DNA of 64,000 bases from Falsihalocynthiibacter sp042445055 (GTDB lineage: Bacteria > Pseudomonadota > Alphaproteobacteria > Rhodobacterales > Rhodobacteraceae), in assembly GCF_042445055.1 (NCBI RefSeq), contig NZ_CP170339.1, positions 1,364,001 through 1,428,000 on the forward strand, given 5' to 3'. Both the position numbers and the translations under genes were made by a program. Shown piece by piece: positions 51,825 to 61,875 of the stretch (within the stretch, counting starts at the first letter, position 1; every line of letters begins with the position of its first letter). The notes under the pieces were generated by a model that was given only the letters and a program-made list of their open reading frames with translations, did no database searches and was not told where the DNA came from.

Positions 51825-53477
51825 ATGCTCCGCGGCTTAGAAATTCGCGATATGCTCATTATTGATCGGCTGGAACTTGAATTTCAGCCGGGCTTGAATG
51901 TGCTGACCGGTGAAACGGGCGCAGGGAAGTCTATTCTCTTGGACTCTCTTGGTTTTGTACTTGGATGGCGTGGACGCGCCGAACTGGTGCGGGCGGGCGC
52001 CGCGCAGGGCGAAGTTACTGCAAGCTTTGATTTGCCCCCGAGCCATGCAGCGTGGGACGTACTTCGCGAAGCAGGTTTTTCCGCAGAGGACGGAGAGCTG
52101 ATCCTGCGGCGCGTTAATACTGCCGAAGGGCGCAAGACAGCTTGGATTAATGATCGCCGTTGTTCGGGCGAGGTCTTGCGCGCACTTTCCGAGACATTGG
52201 TAGAGTTGCACGGCCAGCACGATGACCGTGGACTGCTGAACCCTCGCGGACACCGCCAAATTCTGGATGACTATGCGTTCTTGGGAGGGGATGTCGCCGC
52301 GGTTCGTGACCATTGGCGGCAGTTTGCAGAAGCCAAAAAGACCCTTGCCGCAGCGCAAGCGCAACTTGATGAAATCCGCCAAGAAGAAGAGTTCTTGCGC
52401 CATGCCGTCGAAGAGCTTGATCGCCTCGCTCCAGAAGCCGGAGAAGAAATCACCCTCGATACCAAGCGGCGTCAATTGCAAGCTGCGGAACGGGTTCTAG
52501 GTGATATTTCCAAGGCATCAGAGGCGCTCGGCGGGCAGGGGGCCGAAGGCCAAATCTCTAATGCTCTCAATTGGCTAGAAGACTCTGCACAGGAAATAGA
52601 AGGGCAGCTGGACAGCGCTATTTCGGCTCTTGGTCGTGCAATGGCGGAGTTGTCAGACGCCCTTCAATCCGTTGATGCCAGCGCAGATCAATTGCGGTTT
52701 AATCCGCTTGAACTAGAAGAAACAGAGGAACGGCTCTTCGCAATTCGTGGACTGGCGCGCAAATACGATGTGCTTCCCGATGAGCTAGCGGCCCACGCAG
52801 AAGTGCTGCGGGCGCGGCTGGAAACATTGGATCAGAGCGTTGGGAACATGGCCGGCCTGAAACGCGCGGTAAGCGATGCAGAGGCCGCATATGATGGCGC
52901 TGCGCAAGCGCTCTCCGAGAAGCGCGCAGCGGCGGCAAGGCGCCTCGATGCGGCAATGGCAAAAGAGCTTGCGCCCCTCAAGATGGAGCGCGCAGTTTTC
53001 GCGACAGAGTTATCCCACTGCGAGCCAGGACCCGAAGGGCAGGACGAGGCAGTGTTCACCGTTGCGACCAATCCCGGAGCGCCCGCTGGTCCATTGAACA
53101 AGATCGCATCGGGCGGCGAGCTCTCGCGCTTCCTGCTCGCGCTGAAGGTCTGTCTGACGTCAGAGACGCGCGGAACAACGATGATATTTGACGAGATTGA
53201 TCGTGGTGTCGGTGGCGCGACGGCCGATGCCGTTGGGCGGCGTTTGGCTGAACTTGCGCGCCACGGGCAAATTCTCGTGGTGACGCATTCGCCGCAGGTC
53301 GCAGCCCTTGGCGGCCATCATTGGCGCGTTCAGAAGGACGTCGAAGGAGGTATGACTCTCTCCACGGTCGTTCCTCTGGAACCGCCAGAGCGTATTGATG
53401 AGGTCGCTCGGATGCTCTCGGGTGATCGGATCACCGACGAGGCGCGGGCGGCGGCCAAGGCGCTCTTGGTTGGTTAG
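51825..53477 (+). CDS. recN: DNA repair ATPase RecN
   Basis: An SMC-like protein of 550 residues used in double-strand break repair. Walker A GETGAGKSILLDSLGF near the start, a coiled-coil arm (about 155-360), then the ABC signature ASGGELSRFLLALK and Walker B TMIFDEIDRGVGG. The ATG at 51825, 16 bases after bamD, starts with the conserved MLRGLEIRDMLIIDRLELEF; the frame is open upstream inside bamD but unrelated. It ends overlapping the stop of the convergent dehydrogenase gene. Confidence 0.95.
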   Translation: MLRGLEIRDMLIIDRLELEFQPGLNVLTGETGAGKSILLDSLGFVLGWRGRAELVRAGAAQGEVTASFDLPPSHAAWDVLREAGFSAEDGELILRRVNTAEGRKTAWINDRRCSGEVLRALSETLVELHGQHDDRGLLNPRGHRQILDDYAFLGGDVAAVRDHWRQFAEAKKTLAAAQAQLDEIRQEEEFLRHAVEELDRLAPEAGEEITLDTKRRQLQAAERVLGDISKASEALGGQGAEGQISNALNWLEDSAQEIEGQLDSAISALGRAMAELSDALQSVDASADQLRFNPLELEETEERLFAIRGLARKYDVLPDELAAHAEVLRARLETLDQSVGNMAGLKRAVSDAEAAYDGAAQALSEKRAAAARRLDAAMAKELAPLKMERAVFATELSHCEPGPEGQDEAVFTVATNPGAPAGPLNKIASGGELSRFLLALKVCLTSETRGTTMIFDEIDRGVGGATADAVGRRLAELARHGQILVVTHSPQVAALGGHHWRVQKDVEGGMTLSTVVPLEPPERIDEVARMLSGDRITDEARAAAKALLVG

Positions 53478-54844
53478 GGGACGAGTTTCCCAGGATTCAG
53501 GATGCCGTTCGGATCAAGCGCGCGCTTGATCTCTCCCATAACATCCCATGCGTTTTGGCCGTGCTCCTCTGGCATTAAATCGCGTTTGCCCGCTCCGATA
53601 CCATGCTCACCAGTAATGGTGCCATTCAACCGAAGAGCGCGCCTGGCCATGGAATTGGCAAGCCGTTTGGCCTCGGCTATTTCCTCGGCATTGCCACGAT
53701 CAACCAACAGTAGCGCATGGAAGTTGCCGTCGCCCACATGCCCAAGGATTGGACCCTGAAGCATAGATGCGTCAATTTCTGCGCGGGTTTCGCGAACGGC
53801 TTGGGCAAGGTTCGCGATGGGTACGCATATATCCGTGACCACTGCTGTCGCCCCTTTGCGTAATCCCAAGCACGCATAGTATGCATTGTGCCGCATCCGC
53901 CAAAGCGCGGTGCCCTCTTGGCGATTGTCGGACCACTCAAAGCCGCTTCCACCCATGTCATCAATAAGCTCACCAAAGCGCTGTGCGTCCTCCTTGACGG
54001 CGCGTTCCGAGCCATGAAACTCTACGAGTAGATGCGGCGTTTCTGGTAAATCCATACCGCCATAAGAGTTGAACGCAGCGGCCGTTGCGGCGTCGATGAA
54101 CTCAATCCGCGCCATTGGGATGCCATACTGAATGGTCGCGATCACGGTTTCAACCGCGGCATCCATCGTGTCGAAGCCGCAGGACGCGGTCGATACGGCC
54201 TCTGGCTGACCATGTAGGCGCAGCGTCAGGGAGGTGATAATGCCAAGCGTTCCCTCGCTCCCCAAGAATAGCGCGGTCAGATCGTACCCAGAGGATGATT
54301 TGCGAACTGGTCCACCCGTCTTGATGATGCGCCCGTCTGCCATCACCACAGTTAACCCCAGAACATTATCGCGCATCGTCCCATAGCGCACACTGGTTGT
54401 CCCGCTTGCCCGTGTGGCCGCCATGCCGCCAATAGATGCGTTCGCACCCGGATCAACAGGGAAAAACAGTCCAGTGGCACGTAGTTGTTGGTTCAATGAC
54501 TCGCGCGTGATCCCCGGCCCGACGGTCACCGCGAAGGAATCCTCCATCAGATCGGTCATCTCGTTCATGCGGATCATATCAAGGCAAACTCCGCCTTCCA
54601 ACGCTAGCGCATGGCCCTCAAGCGAGGTGCCTGCACCCCAAGCAACAACAGGACAGTTCTCTGAATTACAGATCTTTAGGATTTCGGAAACTTCTTCTGT
54701 GCTAGAAGGATAAGCAACAGCGTCAGGAGGCGTTAGTGGGAAATATGCTTCGCTTTGCCCGTGGTTTTCGCGATCAGACTTGGAAAGAGAGAGCCTATCG
54801 CCTAACAGTACTGAGAGTTTGCTCAATGCAGAATTGATCGTCAT
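53474..54844 (-). CDS. FAD-linked 2-hydroxyacid dehydrogenase (D-lactate/glycolate oxidase type)
   Basis: A 456-residue flavoprotein of the VAO/PCMH family with C-terminal FAD-oxidase domain. The FAD-binding half shows VVAWGAGTSLEGHALALEGG, DPGANASIGGMAATRASGTT and SEGTLGIITSLTLRLHG; the C-terminal half has LGHVGDGNFHALLL and GTITGEHGIGAGKRDLM with the conserved His residues. It resembles D-lactate dehydrogenase (cytochrome) and GlcD. With no glcE/glcF nearby, a single-subunit D-lactate or other D-2-hydroxyacid dehydrogenase is more likely than glycolate oxidase. Convergent with recN. Confidence 0.85.
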   Translation of the reverse strand: MTINSALSKLSVLLGDRLSLSKSDRENHGQSEAYFPLTPPDAVAYPSSTEEVSEILKICNSENCPVVAWGAGTSLEGHALALEGGVCLDMIRMNEMTDLMEDSFAVTVGPGITRESLNQQLRATGLFFPVDPGANASIGGMAATRASGTTSVRYGTMRDNVLGLTVVMADGRIIKTGGPVRKSSSGYDLTALFLGSEGTLGIITSLTLRLHGQPEAVSTASCGFDTMDAAVETVIATIQYGIPMARIEFIDAATAAAFNSYGGMDLPETPHLLVEFHGSERAVKEDAQRFGELIDDMGGSGFEWSDNRQEGTALWRMRHNAYYACLGLRKGATAVVTDICVPIANLAQAVRETRAEIDASMLQGPILGHVGDGNFHALLLVDRGNAEEIAEAKRLANSMARRALRLNGTITGEHGIGAGKRDLMPEEHGQNAWDVMGEIKRALDPNGILNPGKLVP

Positions 54845-54943
54845 TTACGGGCCTTTCGTATCGCGTACTATAGCCTAGGCGATGCGGCTCTTGTAGGGAA
54901 GCCCGTGAACCAAGTGTAATACAAGAGGACAGGCCGACGGCAT

Positions 54944-56605
54944 ATGTCGCAGCAGATTAAGACGCATATTCGGCAGGTTTCGCAGGGGGTTGCCCATGCG
55001 ATGCGACAAATTCGTCAATACGGCCCCTCGCAGATTCAGTTCTGGTTTATTGCCCTGCTTATCGGGATCGCTGCGGGCGCGACGGCGCTTTACTTTCGCA
55101 AAGGTATCTCGGCGCTACAGGACCTTCTTTACCGATCACACGATGCAAACGGTTTTGTCGAGCACGTAAGCACTTTGCCTTGGTACTGGGTCGTTGGCCT
55201 TCCAATTGTCGGGGGGCTTGTTGTCGGGGTGATCCTTCACCGCTACACGCCCGATGGCCGCGTTCGTTCGGTTGCGGATGTAATTGAAGGTGCCGCGCTT
55301 CACAATGGCCGTGTCGAAACTCGTGAGGGGCTGGCAAGCGGGTTGTCATCGCTGATTACTCTCTCCTCGGGCGGATCTTCGGGACGTGAAGGGCCGGTCG
55401 TACACCTTGCGGCAGTTATTTCAACGTGGGTTTCCAATCGGATACATGCCGATGGCATCACTGCGCGCGATCTTCTTGGATGTGCGGTTGCGGGTGCTGT
55501 TTCCGCAAGTTTTAACGCGCCGATCGCTGGGGCACTCTTTGCGCTTGAGGTGGTCTTGCGACATTTCGCGGTCCACGCGTTCGCGCCGATCGTAATCGCA
55601 GCCGTAGCCGGAACTGTCGTGAGCCGATTGGAGTTCGGCAATGTCACCGAATTTACATTGCTGCGCGAAGGGGAGCTTGCGTTTTACATCGAGCTGCCCG
55701 CCTTCTTGCTGCTCGGCATCGTCTGTGGAATCGTGGCCGTTGTCCTCATGAAGTCAATATTCTGGGCAGATGGGGTCGGAACCGTTGTTCAGGAACATCT
55801 TCGCTTTCCGCGTTGGCTGCGTCCTGCGTTTGCGGGCGCAATGCTGGGCGTCATAGCGCTTTGGTTTCCGAGCATTATCGGCGTTGGATACGAGACGACA
55901 TCTGCTGCGTTGACAGGACAGCTTCTGTTTGAGCAGGCAGTCATCTTTGCCATAATCAAGACAATCGCTGTGGCGATTACCATGGCCGGACGCATGGGGG
56001 GCGGGGTGTTTTCGCCTGCGGTAATGATCGGTGCGCTGACTGGCCTTGCGTTCGGAATCGTTGCAACGGGGGTTTTCCCCAACGTGAGTGGATCCGAGAC
56101 GCTTTATGCGCTGGCGGGTATGGGCGCGGTCGGAGCGGCCGTTTTGGGGGCCCCGATTTCAACGACGCTGATTGTTTTTGAGCTTACTGGTGACTGGCAA
56201 ACGGGACTTGCCGTTATGGTGGCGGTTTCAATGTCGACTGCCATCGCGAGCCGTCTTGTCGACAAGAGTTTCTTTCTGACGTTACTTGAATTGCGCGGTG
56301 TGCACCTTGCTTCTGGTGGTGGGGAGCATCTTCTCTCGATGATCGGTGTTCAAACCATCGTGCGCCAGATGGATGCACCACGCGGCGCAGACCGTGCGGA
56401 ATGTGCGCGTCTTGTACAAGATGGCCTCTCGGTGCGATCGGACGCGACGCTTGAAACGGTCATGCCGCTCTTTGAGGCCAATGACGTGGAGTATCTGCCC
56501 GTGCGAGACGCAGAGGGTAAGATCATCGGCGCCGTTTTTCATGTGGATGCACTACTTTCCTACAACGATTCACTCACCAAAAATGCAGCAGAAGAGCACT
56601 CCTAG
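54944..56605 (+). CDS. ClC-family chloride channel/transporter
   Basis: A 553-residue membrane protein with 10-12 helices and ClC selectivity motifs: GSSGREGPVVH (with the gating glutamate), GAVSASFNAPIAGALFALE and GRMGGGVFSPAVMIGALTG. The first ion-binding motif (GSGIP in model ClCs) is not kept; RVRSVADVIEG is found in that region, as in a bacterial subgroup. A single CBS-like domain ends the protein (VRSDATLETVMPLFEANDVE). It moves Cl- or exchanges it for protons; which one cannot be told. Its last 4 bases overlap the convergent aminopeptidase gene. Confidence 0.88.
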   Translation: MSQQIKTHIRQVSQGVAHAMRQIRQYGPSQIQFWFIALLIGIAAGATALYFRKGISALQDLLYRSHDANGFVEHVSTLPWYWVVGLPIVGGLVVGVILHRYTPDGRVRSVADVIEGAALHNGRVETREGLASGLSSLITLSSGGSSGREGPVVHLAAVISTWVSNRIHADGITARDLLGCAVAGAVSASFNAPIAGALFALEVVLRHFAVHAFAPIVIAAVAGTVVSRLEFGNVTEFTLLREGELAFYIELPAFLLLGIVCGIVAVVLMKSIFWADGVGTVVQEHLRFPRWLRPAFAGAMLGVIALWFPSIIGVGYETTSAALTGQLLFEQAVIFAIIKTIAVAITMAGRMGGGVFSPAVMIGALTGLAFGIVATGVFPNVSGSETLYALAGMGAVGAAVLGAPISTTLIVFELTGDWQTGLAVMVAVSMSTAIASRLVDKSFFLTLLELRGVHLASGGGEHLLSMIGVQTIVRQMDAPRGADRAECARLVQDGLSVRSDATLETVMPLFEANDVEYLPVRDAEGKIIGAVFHVDALLSYNDSLTKNAAEEHS

Positions 56606-58749
56606 AGCTGCTCTACCGCCACGTTTTCACCAGAGAATGCGAGATAGCCAGCGATCTTCTTGACGCCGTCAAACGGTGCTTCGTAGCTCCAGACTGCGTT
56701 CTCGATGATCGTGCTCTTGGTTTGTATAGACAAATAGGTCGCGCGCCCTTTGTGCGGGCAGATCGACGTATGATCCGATGGTTCAAGCATCGCCATGGCG
56801 ATATCTTTGCGCGGAAAATACACCACAGGGGGATGATCCCCTTCGGTCAGCACGAGCGCATCATGGCTCTCTCCCAACACGGCGCCGCCTGCTCGAACAA
56901 CCCACTCTCCATTGGCGGGTTTAATCGTAATTTTGGGGGCGCGGAGCCCACGATAAAGGGGCGCACAAGCGTGTTGAAGCCAGACGCGCGTAGGCTCTTT
57001 CACACGATCCTTCAGGCGCATGTAGGTGGCGTGGTGATAGTCGTCGATCCAATCGAGTTCGTCCTTGGTCAGACGGTCAACTACAATCAGCCGCCGATCA
57101 AATGGAGTGAATGTCAAAGAGCGAAAGTTCAGGAACGAGCGTTCAGGATCGCTTGTCGGCAGGTCCGGCGCTTGCTGAACCACAATCAGATTCTCCAACC
57201 GAATCCCAAAGTGACCTTCGCGATAATAGCCAGGCTCGTTTGAAAGTAACATCCCTTCGTAGAGGGGTGTCGTTCCGGTCTTGGCGAGGCGCTGCGGTCC
57301 CTCATGAACCGAAAGATAGCTGCCGACACCATGACCTGTTCCGTGATTGAAGTCCTGACCCGCGGCCCATAGCGCCATGCGGGCAAGCGGATCGAGATCG
57401 CTACCTGTGGTGCCCTTGGGAAAGCGCACTTGGCTAATCGCAATCACGCCTTTGATGACGCGCGTGTAGCAATCTTTCTCTTCATCGCCGACGTCCCCGA
57501 CAGCGATCGTGCGCGTGATATCTGTGGTGCCGTCCTGATATTGGCCACCGCTGTCGACCAACAGCAACTCACCTGATTTCACGGGGCGATTGGTCTCGTT
57601 GGTTACGCGATAATGCATGATCGCGCCGTTCGGTCCTGCCCCTGCGATGGTCTCAAAGCTGATCTCGCGCAGGGCGTTGCTTTCGCTTCGCAAGGCCTCA
57701 AGCTTTGTTGCGACGTCGATCTCCGTAAGCTTTCCTTTCGGCGCTTCGCTATCTAGCCACGCAAGGAACTCGGCCATCGCGACCCCATCACGCAGATGCG
57801 CCGATTCGGCGCCTTGTATCTCAACAGGGTTTTTGCACGCTTTAGCAAGCGCACAGGGATCATCCGCTTGGACGGCATTTTCCAGAATTTCCTTGAGCTC
57901 GTAGGGCGCGGTTGACGGATCATATTGCGCGGTGCCGCTTAATGTCGCCAGCGATTGGGCGAGTGTAGCTTCCTCTTGCACACGAATATCGGGGCCAAGG
58001 TGCTCGGCAAGGTCCGCGAACTTTTGCGGATTAGCAAAAACATCGACTTCTCCGCTTTGATGGAGCACGCACATGCCCTGTACAATCGGGTTCCGCGCAA
58101 TATCTGCGCCCCGAATGTTCAGCAACCAGCAGAGGCTATCAGGTTGGGTTATGACCAGATGCGAAACGCCGTCTTCTGCCATATCGCGGGCAAGGCGCTG
58201 GCGTTTGTCGCAGCTGGTTTCTCCTGAAAATTCAATCGGGTGCGCGATTGCTGGCGCCGTCGGAGCTTGAGGGCGATCTTGCCAAATCTGATCGATCAAG
58301 TTTGATGCACATGGGGCAACTGTGATGTCTGAGCCTTGCAGGCTCTTGGTCAATGCGTCGATCTGTTGGACCGTGTGCAGCCAAGGATCAAATCCGATCT
58401 TGCTTCCTGCAGATGCGTTCTTTGACAGCCAGTCAGAAAGCGAAATGTCGGGCCACGGGACGGGCGAAAAATGTTTGAGATCGACCTGCGATTTTACCTG
58501 CGTACGATAGCGCCCATCGATAAACACACCCGCGCGATCAAGCAGGGCAGCACAAAAGCCCGCCGAACCCGTGAACCCCGTCAGCCATGACAGCCGCGCA
58601 TCGCAATCAGCGACGTATTCGCCCTGAAAACGGTCAGCACGGGGCACCAAGAAACCACTAAGCCCCTCGGCTCGAATACGATCACGCAGCTTTGCGAGGC
58701 GTTCGGGGCCATGTTCGGGGTGTGATGTGTTTTCGAAATTCTGAAACAT
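56602..58749 (-). CDS. pepP: Aminopeptidase P (M24) fused to a DUF427 domain
   Basis: A 715-residue protein. Residues 1-595 are an M24B Xaa-Pro aminopeptidase with two N-terminal creatinase-like domains and the dinuclear metal ligands Asp (LLVDSGGQYQDGTTDIT, two Asp), His (GTGHGVGSYLSVHEG) and two Glu (LLSNEPGYYREG, GIRLENLIVV). It reaches the normal family ending (WLQHACAPL). From there the frame runs on (YRGLRAP) into a complete DUF427 domain of about 110 residues (KITIKPANGEWVVRAGGAVL, PVVYFPRKDIAMAML, CPHKGRATYLSI, NAVWSYEAPFDGVKKIAGYL). DUF427 is usually a stand-alone protein. The ATG at 58749 follows GGGGAA; one four codons upstream is possible. Confidence 0.88.
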   Translation of the reverse strand: MFQNFENTSHPEHGPERLAKLRDRIRAEGLSGFLVPRADRFQGEYVADCDARLSWLTGFTGSAGFCAALLDRAGVFIDGRYRTQVKSQVDLKHFSPVPWPDISLSDWLSKNASAGSKIGFDPWLHTVQQIDALTKSLQGSDITVAPCASNLIDQIWQDRPQAPTAPAIAHPIEFSGETSCDKRQRLARDMAEDGVSHLVITQPDSLCWLLNIRGADIARNPIVQGMCVLHQSGEVDVFANPQKFADLAEHLGPDIRVQEEATLAQSLATLSGTAQYDPSTAPYELKEILENAVQADDPCALAKACKNPVEIQGAESAHLRDGVAMAEFLAWLDSEAPKGKLTEIDVATKLEALRSESNALREISFETIAGAGPNGAIMHYRVTNETNRPVKSGELLLVDSGGQYQDGTTDITRTIAVGDVGDEEKDCYTRVIKGVIAISQVRFPKGTTGSDLDPLARMALWAAGQDFNHGTGHGVGSYLSVHEGPQRLAKTGTTPLYEGMLLSNEPGYYREGHFGIRLENLIVVQQAPDLPTSDPERSFLNFRSLTFTPFDRRLIVVDRLTKDELDWIDDYHHATYMRLKDRVKEPTRVWLQHACAPLYRGLRAPKITIKPANGEWVVRAGGAVLGESHDALVLTEGDHPPVVYFPRKDIAMAMLEPSDHTSICPHKGRATYLSIQTKSTIIENAVWSYEAPFDGVKKIAGYLAFSGENVAVEQL

Positions 58750-58772
58750 TTTGTTCCCCATATCTATCGCCT

Positions 58773-60647
58773 TCAGGCGCTGTTCTTGATCCCCATCACG
58801 CGGGCACGAGCGCGCGGATCGTTATCAAAGAGCGCGGCGAGTTGTTCTGTCATCGCACCAGCCAATTGCTCGACATCGGTGATGGTAACCGCGCGGTCAT
58901 AGTAGCGCGTTACGTCGTGGCCGATACCGATGGCCAACAACTCAACGAACTTGCGCTTCTCGACCATTGCGATCACATCGCGCAGGTGCTTTTCGAGGTA
59001 ATTCGGTGGGTTCACCGAAAGCGTGCTATCATCCACTGGCGCGCCATCGCTGATTACCATCAGGATTTTACGTGCTTCGGGACGGGCGAGCATCCGGCGA
59101 TGCGCCCATTCAAGGGCCTCGCCGTCGATGTTTTCCTTTAGCAGCCCTTCTTTCATCATAAGACCAAGGTTCGGACGCGTGCGCCGCCAAGGGGCATCGC
59201 CGGACTTGTAGATAATATGGCGCAGATCGTTGAGCCGCCCCGGTTGCTGAGGACGCCCCGCGGCAAGCCAGTCTTCGCGGGCTTGGCCGCCTTTCCATGC
59301 GCGTGTGGTAAACCCGAGGATTTCGACCTTGACCTGACAACGCTCGAGTGTACGCGCTAGAACATCAGCACAGATCGCCGCAATCGAGATCGGACGCCCC
59401 CGCATAGAGCCGGAGTTGTCGATCAATAGGGTAACGCATGTGTCGCGGAATTCGGTGTCCTGCTCTACCTTAAACGATAATGGCGTTGTCGGGTTCGCGA
59501 TAACGCGCGCAAGTCGGCCAGCATCAAGGATGCCTTCTTCCTGATCGAAATCCCAGCTTCGGTTCTGTTGGGCCTGAAGGCGGCGCTGTAACTTATTAGC
59601 GAGGCGTGAAACGGCCCCCTTGAGCGGGTCAAGCTGCTGGTCGAGATAGGCGCGGAGGCGCTCAAGCTCGGCGGGCTCAGCGAGGTCTTCGGCGTAGATT
59701 TCCTCGTCGTTCTCGGTCGAGAAAACGAGATACTCAGGATCGGCATCCGAATGCGCGGGGGGCGGAGGCGGATCCATCGGCGCGTCGCCGTCTGGCATTT
59801 CGGCTTCTTCGCCTTCTTCCTGCTCGGCCATCTCGTCCGAAGAAACCTGAGCCTGACTCTGGTCTTGGCTGTCTTCTTGGCTTTGTTCTGGGGCGGCTTC
59901 GGGATCGTCTTCCTGATCGTCATCGCCGGTTGAATCCGGATCTTCTGCTTCATCGTTTTCGGGTTCTGCTTCTTCGCTGGACTCGTCGTCTTCGCCGTCG
60001 GGGTCGTCCCCAAGCTCTTCGCCATAGCCTAGATCATCAATGATTTGCCTTGCGAATTTCGCAAAACCAGCTTGGTCTGCGAGGATGTCATTGAGGTTTT
60101 CAAGCGTACCGCCTGCCTGCGCCTCAATAAACGGGCGCCACAGTTCCATCACGTTTTCCGCCCCCGCTGGGAGCTTGCGACCCGTTGCAAGATGACGGAT
60201 CAAGTACCCTGCGGCCTCGGCAAGAGGGGCCTCGGATTGCGATGTGATGCTATCAAACCCGCGCCGAATGGCGTCTGTTTCGATTTTGGCGTCGATGTTG
60301 CTTAGGGTGCCGGGCATGTCGCGACCGCCCACGGCTTCGCAACGGGCGTTTTCCATGGCGACATAGAGGTCACGTGCCATTTGCCCTTGTGGGAGATAGC
60401 GGTTGTGGGTCGCGTCATTGTGGTACTTGTGGCGTAACGCGAGAGCATCCGCCGTGCCACGGGCGAGCAGAACTTCTTCACGCGTCATTCGACGAGAAAC
60501 TTGCGGCAAGCGTACAGAGTCGACCGTCTTGCCCGCCGGATCGACTGTAAATGTCACCGAAAGTTCTGGGTCGTCCGCCATTACGCGCGTTGCATCGGCA
60601 AGCGCCTTCTTGAACGGATCGGCTGGGTTGTCGGACTTTTTATTCAT
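58773..60647 (-). CDS. cobT: Cobaltochelatase subunit CobT
   Basis: Subunit of the ATP-dependent CobNST complex that inserts cobalt into hydrogenobyrinate a,c-diamide in aerobic B12 synthesis. 624 residues: an N-terminal domain (TVDSVRLPQVSRRMTREEVL), a long Asp/Glu-rich linker at about 210-310, and a C-terminal von Willebrand A domain with the MIDAS motif LIDNSGSMRGRP and ISDGAPVDDST. The start at MNKKSDN is preferred; an upstream ATG (60692) is possible. It follows cobS on the same strand. CobN is not in the window. Confidence 0.93.
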   Translation of the reverse strand: MNKKSDNPADPFKKALADATRVMADDPELSVTFTVDPAGKTVDSVRLPQVSRRMTREEVLLARGTADALALRHKYHNDATHNRYLPQGQMARDLYVAMENARCEAVGGRDMPGTLSNIDAKIETDAIRRGFDSITSQSEAPLAEAAGYLIRHLATGRKLPAGAENVMELWRPFIEAQAGGTLENLNDILADQAGFAKFARQIIDDLGYGEELGDDPDGEDDESSEEAEPENDEAEDPDSTGDDDQEDDPEAAPEQSQEDSQDQSQAQVSSDEMAEQEEGEEAEMPDGDAPMDPPPPPAHSDADPEYLVFSTENDEEIYAEDLAEPAELERLRAYLDQQLDPLKGAVSRLANKLQRRLQAQQNRSWDFDQEEGILDAGRLARVIANPTTPLSFKVEQDTEFRDTCVTLLIDNSGSMRGRPISIAAICADVLARTLERCQVKVEILGFTTRAWKGGQAREDWLAAGRPQQPGRLNDLRHIIYKSGDAPWRRTRPNLGLMMKEGLLKENIDGEALEWAHRRMLARPEARKILMVISDGAPVDDSTLSVNPPNYLEKHLRDVIAMVEKRKFVELLAIGIGHDVTRYYDRAVTITDVEQLAGAMTEQLAALFDNDPRARARVMGIKNSA

Positions 60648-60710
60648 TCGTATCGTCCCAACGGAGGGCAGGTAGTATCCGAGCGCCGACATGACATCGG
60701 CGCCATTTTC

Positions 60711-61682
60711 TTAGCCAAGGCTCATGCTTGCGGCGCTCTCTGGAAGCTCCTCGTCAAAGCAGCGCTGATAGAACTCGGCAACTGTTTGGCGCTCAAGTTC
60801 GTCGCATTTGTTAAGGAACGAGAGGCGGAACGCGTAGCCCACATTGCGGAAAATCTGGGCGTTTTGCGCCCATGCAATGACGGTCCGTGGGGACATAACC
60901 GTCGAGAGTTCACCGTTCATGAATGCTGTGCGTGTAAGATCGGCAACCGTCACCATCTGGCTGATTTTCTTGCGCCCTGCGTCCGTATTATAGACAGGGT
61001 TCTTGCCGATCACGATCGCGGTTTCTGCGTCGTGGCTTAGATAGTTGAGCGTGGAAACAAGGCTCCAACGGTCCATCTGGCCTTGGTTGATCTGCTGTGT
61101 CCCGTGATAAAGACCAGTCGTATCGCCCAGACCCACTGTATTCGCAGTCGCGAAAATGCGGAAATATGGGTGCGGTGTGATCACTTTGTTTTGGTCGAGC
61201 AAAGTCAGCTTGCCGTCTGTTTCCAGTACACGCTGGATGACGAACATAACGTCCGCGCGGCCCGCATCATATTCGTCAAACACAATCGCGGTATTCGTCC
61301 GCAGCGCCCAAGGGAGGATGCCTTCTTGAAACTCGGTGATCTGTTTGCCGTCTTTGAGCTTAATCGCGTCTTTACCGATCAGGTCGATCCGCGAAATGTG
61401 GCTGTCGAGGTTTACGCGAACAGATGGCCATTTCAGGCGCGCAGCAACCTGTTCGATGTGGGTGGATTTACCAGTGCCGTGATACCCTTGGATCATCACG
61501 CGACGGTTGTACGCAAAGCCCGCAAGGATCGCGAGGGTCGTGTCAGGGTCAAATTTATAGGTGCTGTCGATATCAGGCACACGGTCAGATGCGTCCGCAA
61601 ACCCCTTAACAACCATATCGCTGTCGATGCCAAAAACTTCGCGTACCGAAATCTCTTCGGTCGGTTTGACAAGATCATTCAT
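60711..61682 (-). CDS. cobS: Cobaltochelatase subunit CobS
   Basis: AAA+ ATPase subunit of the cobaltochelatase, forming the hexameric ring with CobT. 323 residues: Walker A QGYHGTGKSTHIEQVAARL, Walker B AIVFDEYDAGRADVMFVIQR (part), sensor ATANTVGLGDTTGLYHGTQ and the arginine-finger region. Starts MNDLVKPTEEISVREVFGID, typical for the family. cobT follows after 63 bases, and the two are surely one operon. Confidence 0.95.
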   Translation of the reverse strand: MNDLVKPTEEISVREVFGIDSDMVVKGFADASDRVPDIDSTYKFDPDTTLAILAGFAYNRRVMIQGYHGTGKSTHIEQVAARLKWPSVRVNLDSHISRIDLIGKDAIKLKDGKQITEFQEGILPWALRTNTAIVFDEYDAGRADVMFVIQRVLETDGKLTLLDQNKVITPHPYFRIFATANTVGLGDTTGLYHGTQQINQGQMDRWSLVSTLNYLSHDAETAIVIGKNPVYNTDAGRKKISQMVTVADLTRTAFMNGELSTVMSPRTVIAWAQNAQIFRNVGYAFRLSFLNKCDELERQTVAEFYQRCFDEELPESAASMSLG

Positions 61683-61820
61683 TGTGCCAAATGCCTTCTA
61701 ACTGTCGGTTTTGGGTCGCAGTTGGGCGGTTTGCCATATCTTTGCGACCCGTTAGCCCGTTGATGCCTTTTCACGTCCGGATACGCAAGGGCCGCGCGCC
61801 GTGTGCTGGGGTTTATTTAT

Positions 61821-61851
61821 GAAAAACGGCGCCACCATTGCTGGGGCGCCG
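61821..61851 (-). terminator. Terminator after the J-domain gene
   Basis: On the minus strand CGGCGCC (61845-61851) pairs with GGCGCCG (61827-61833) and is followed by TTTTT. It ends the J-protein transcript, 25 bases after the stop, and separates it from cobS. Confidence 0.85.
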
Positions 61852-61875
61852 TCATTATTTGTACTAGCCAGATTA

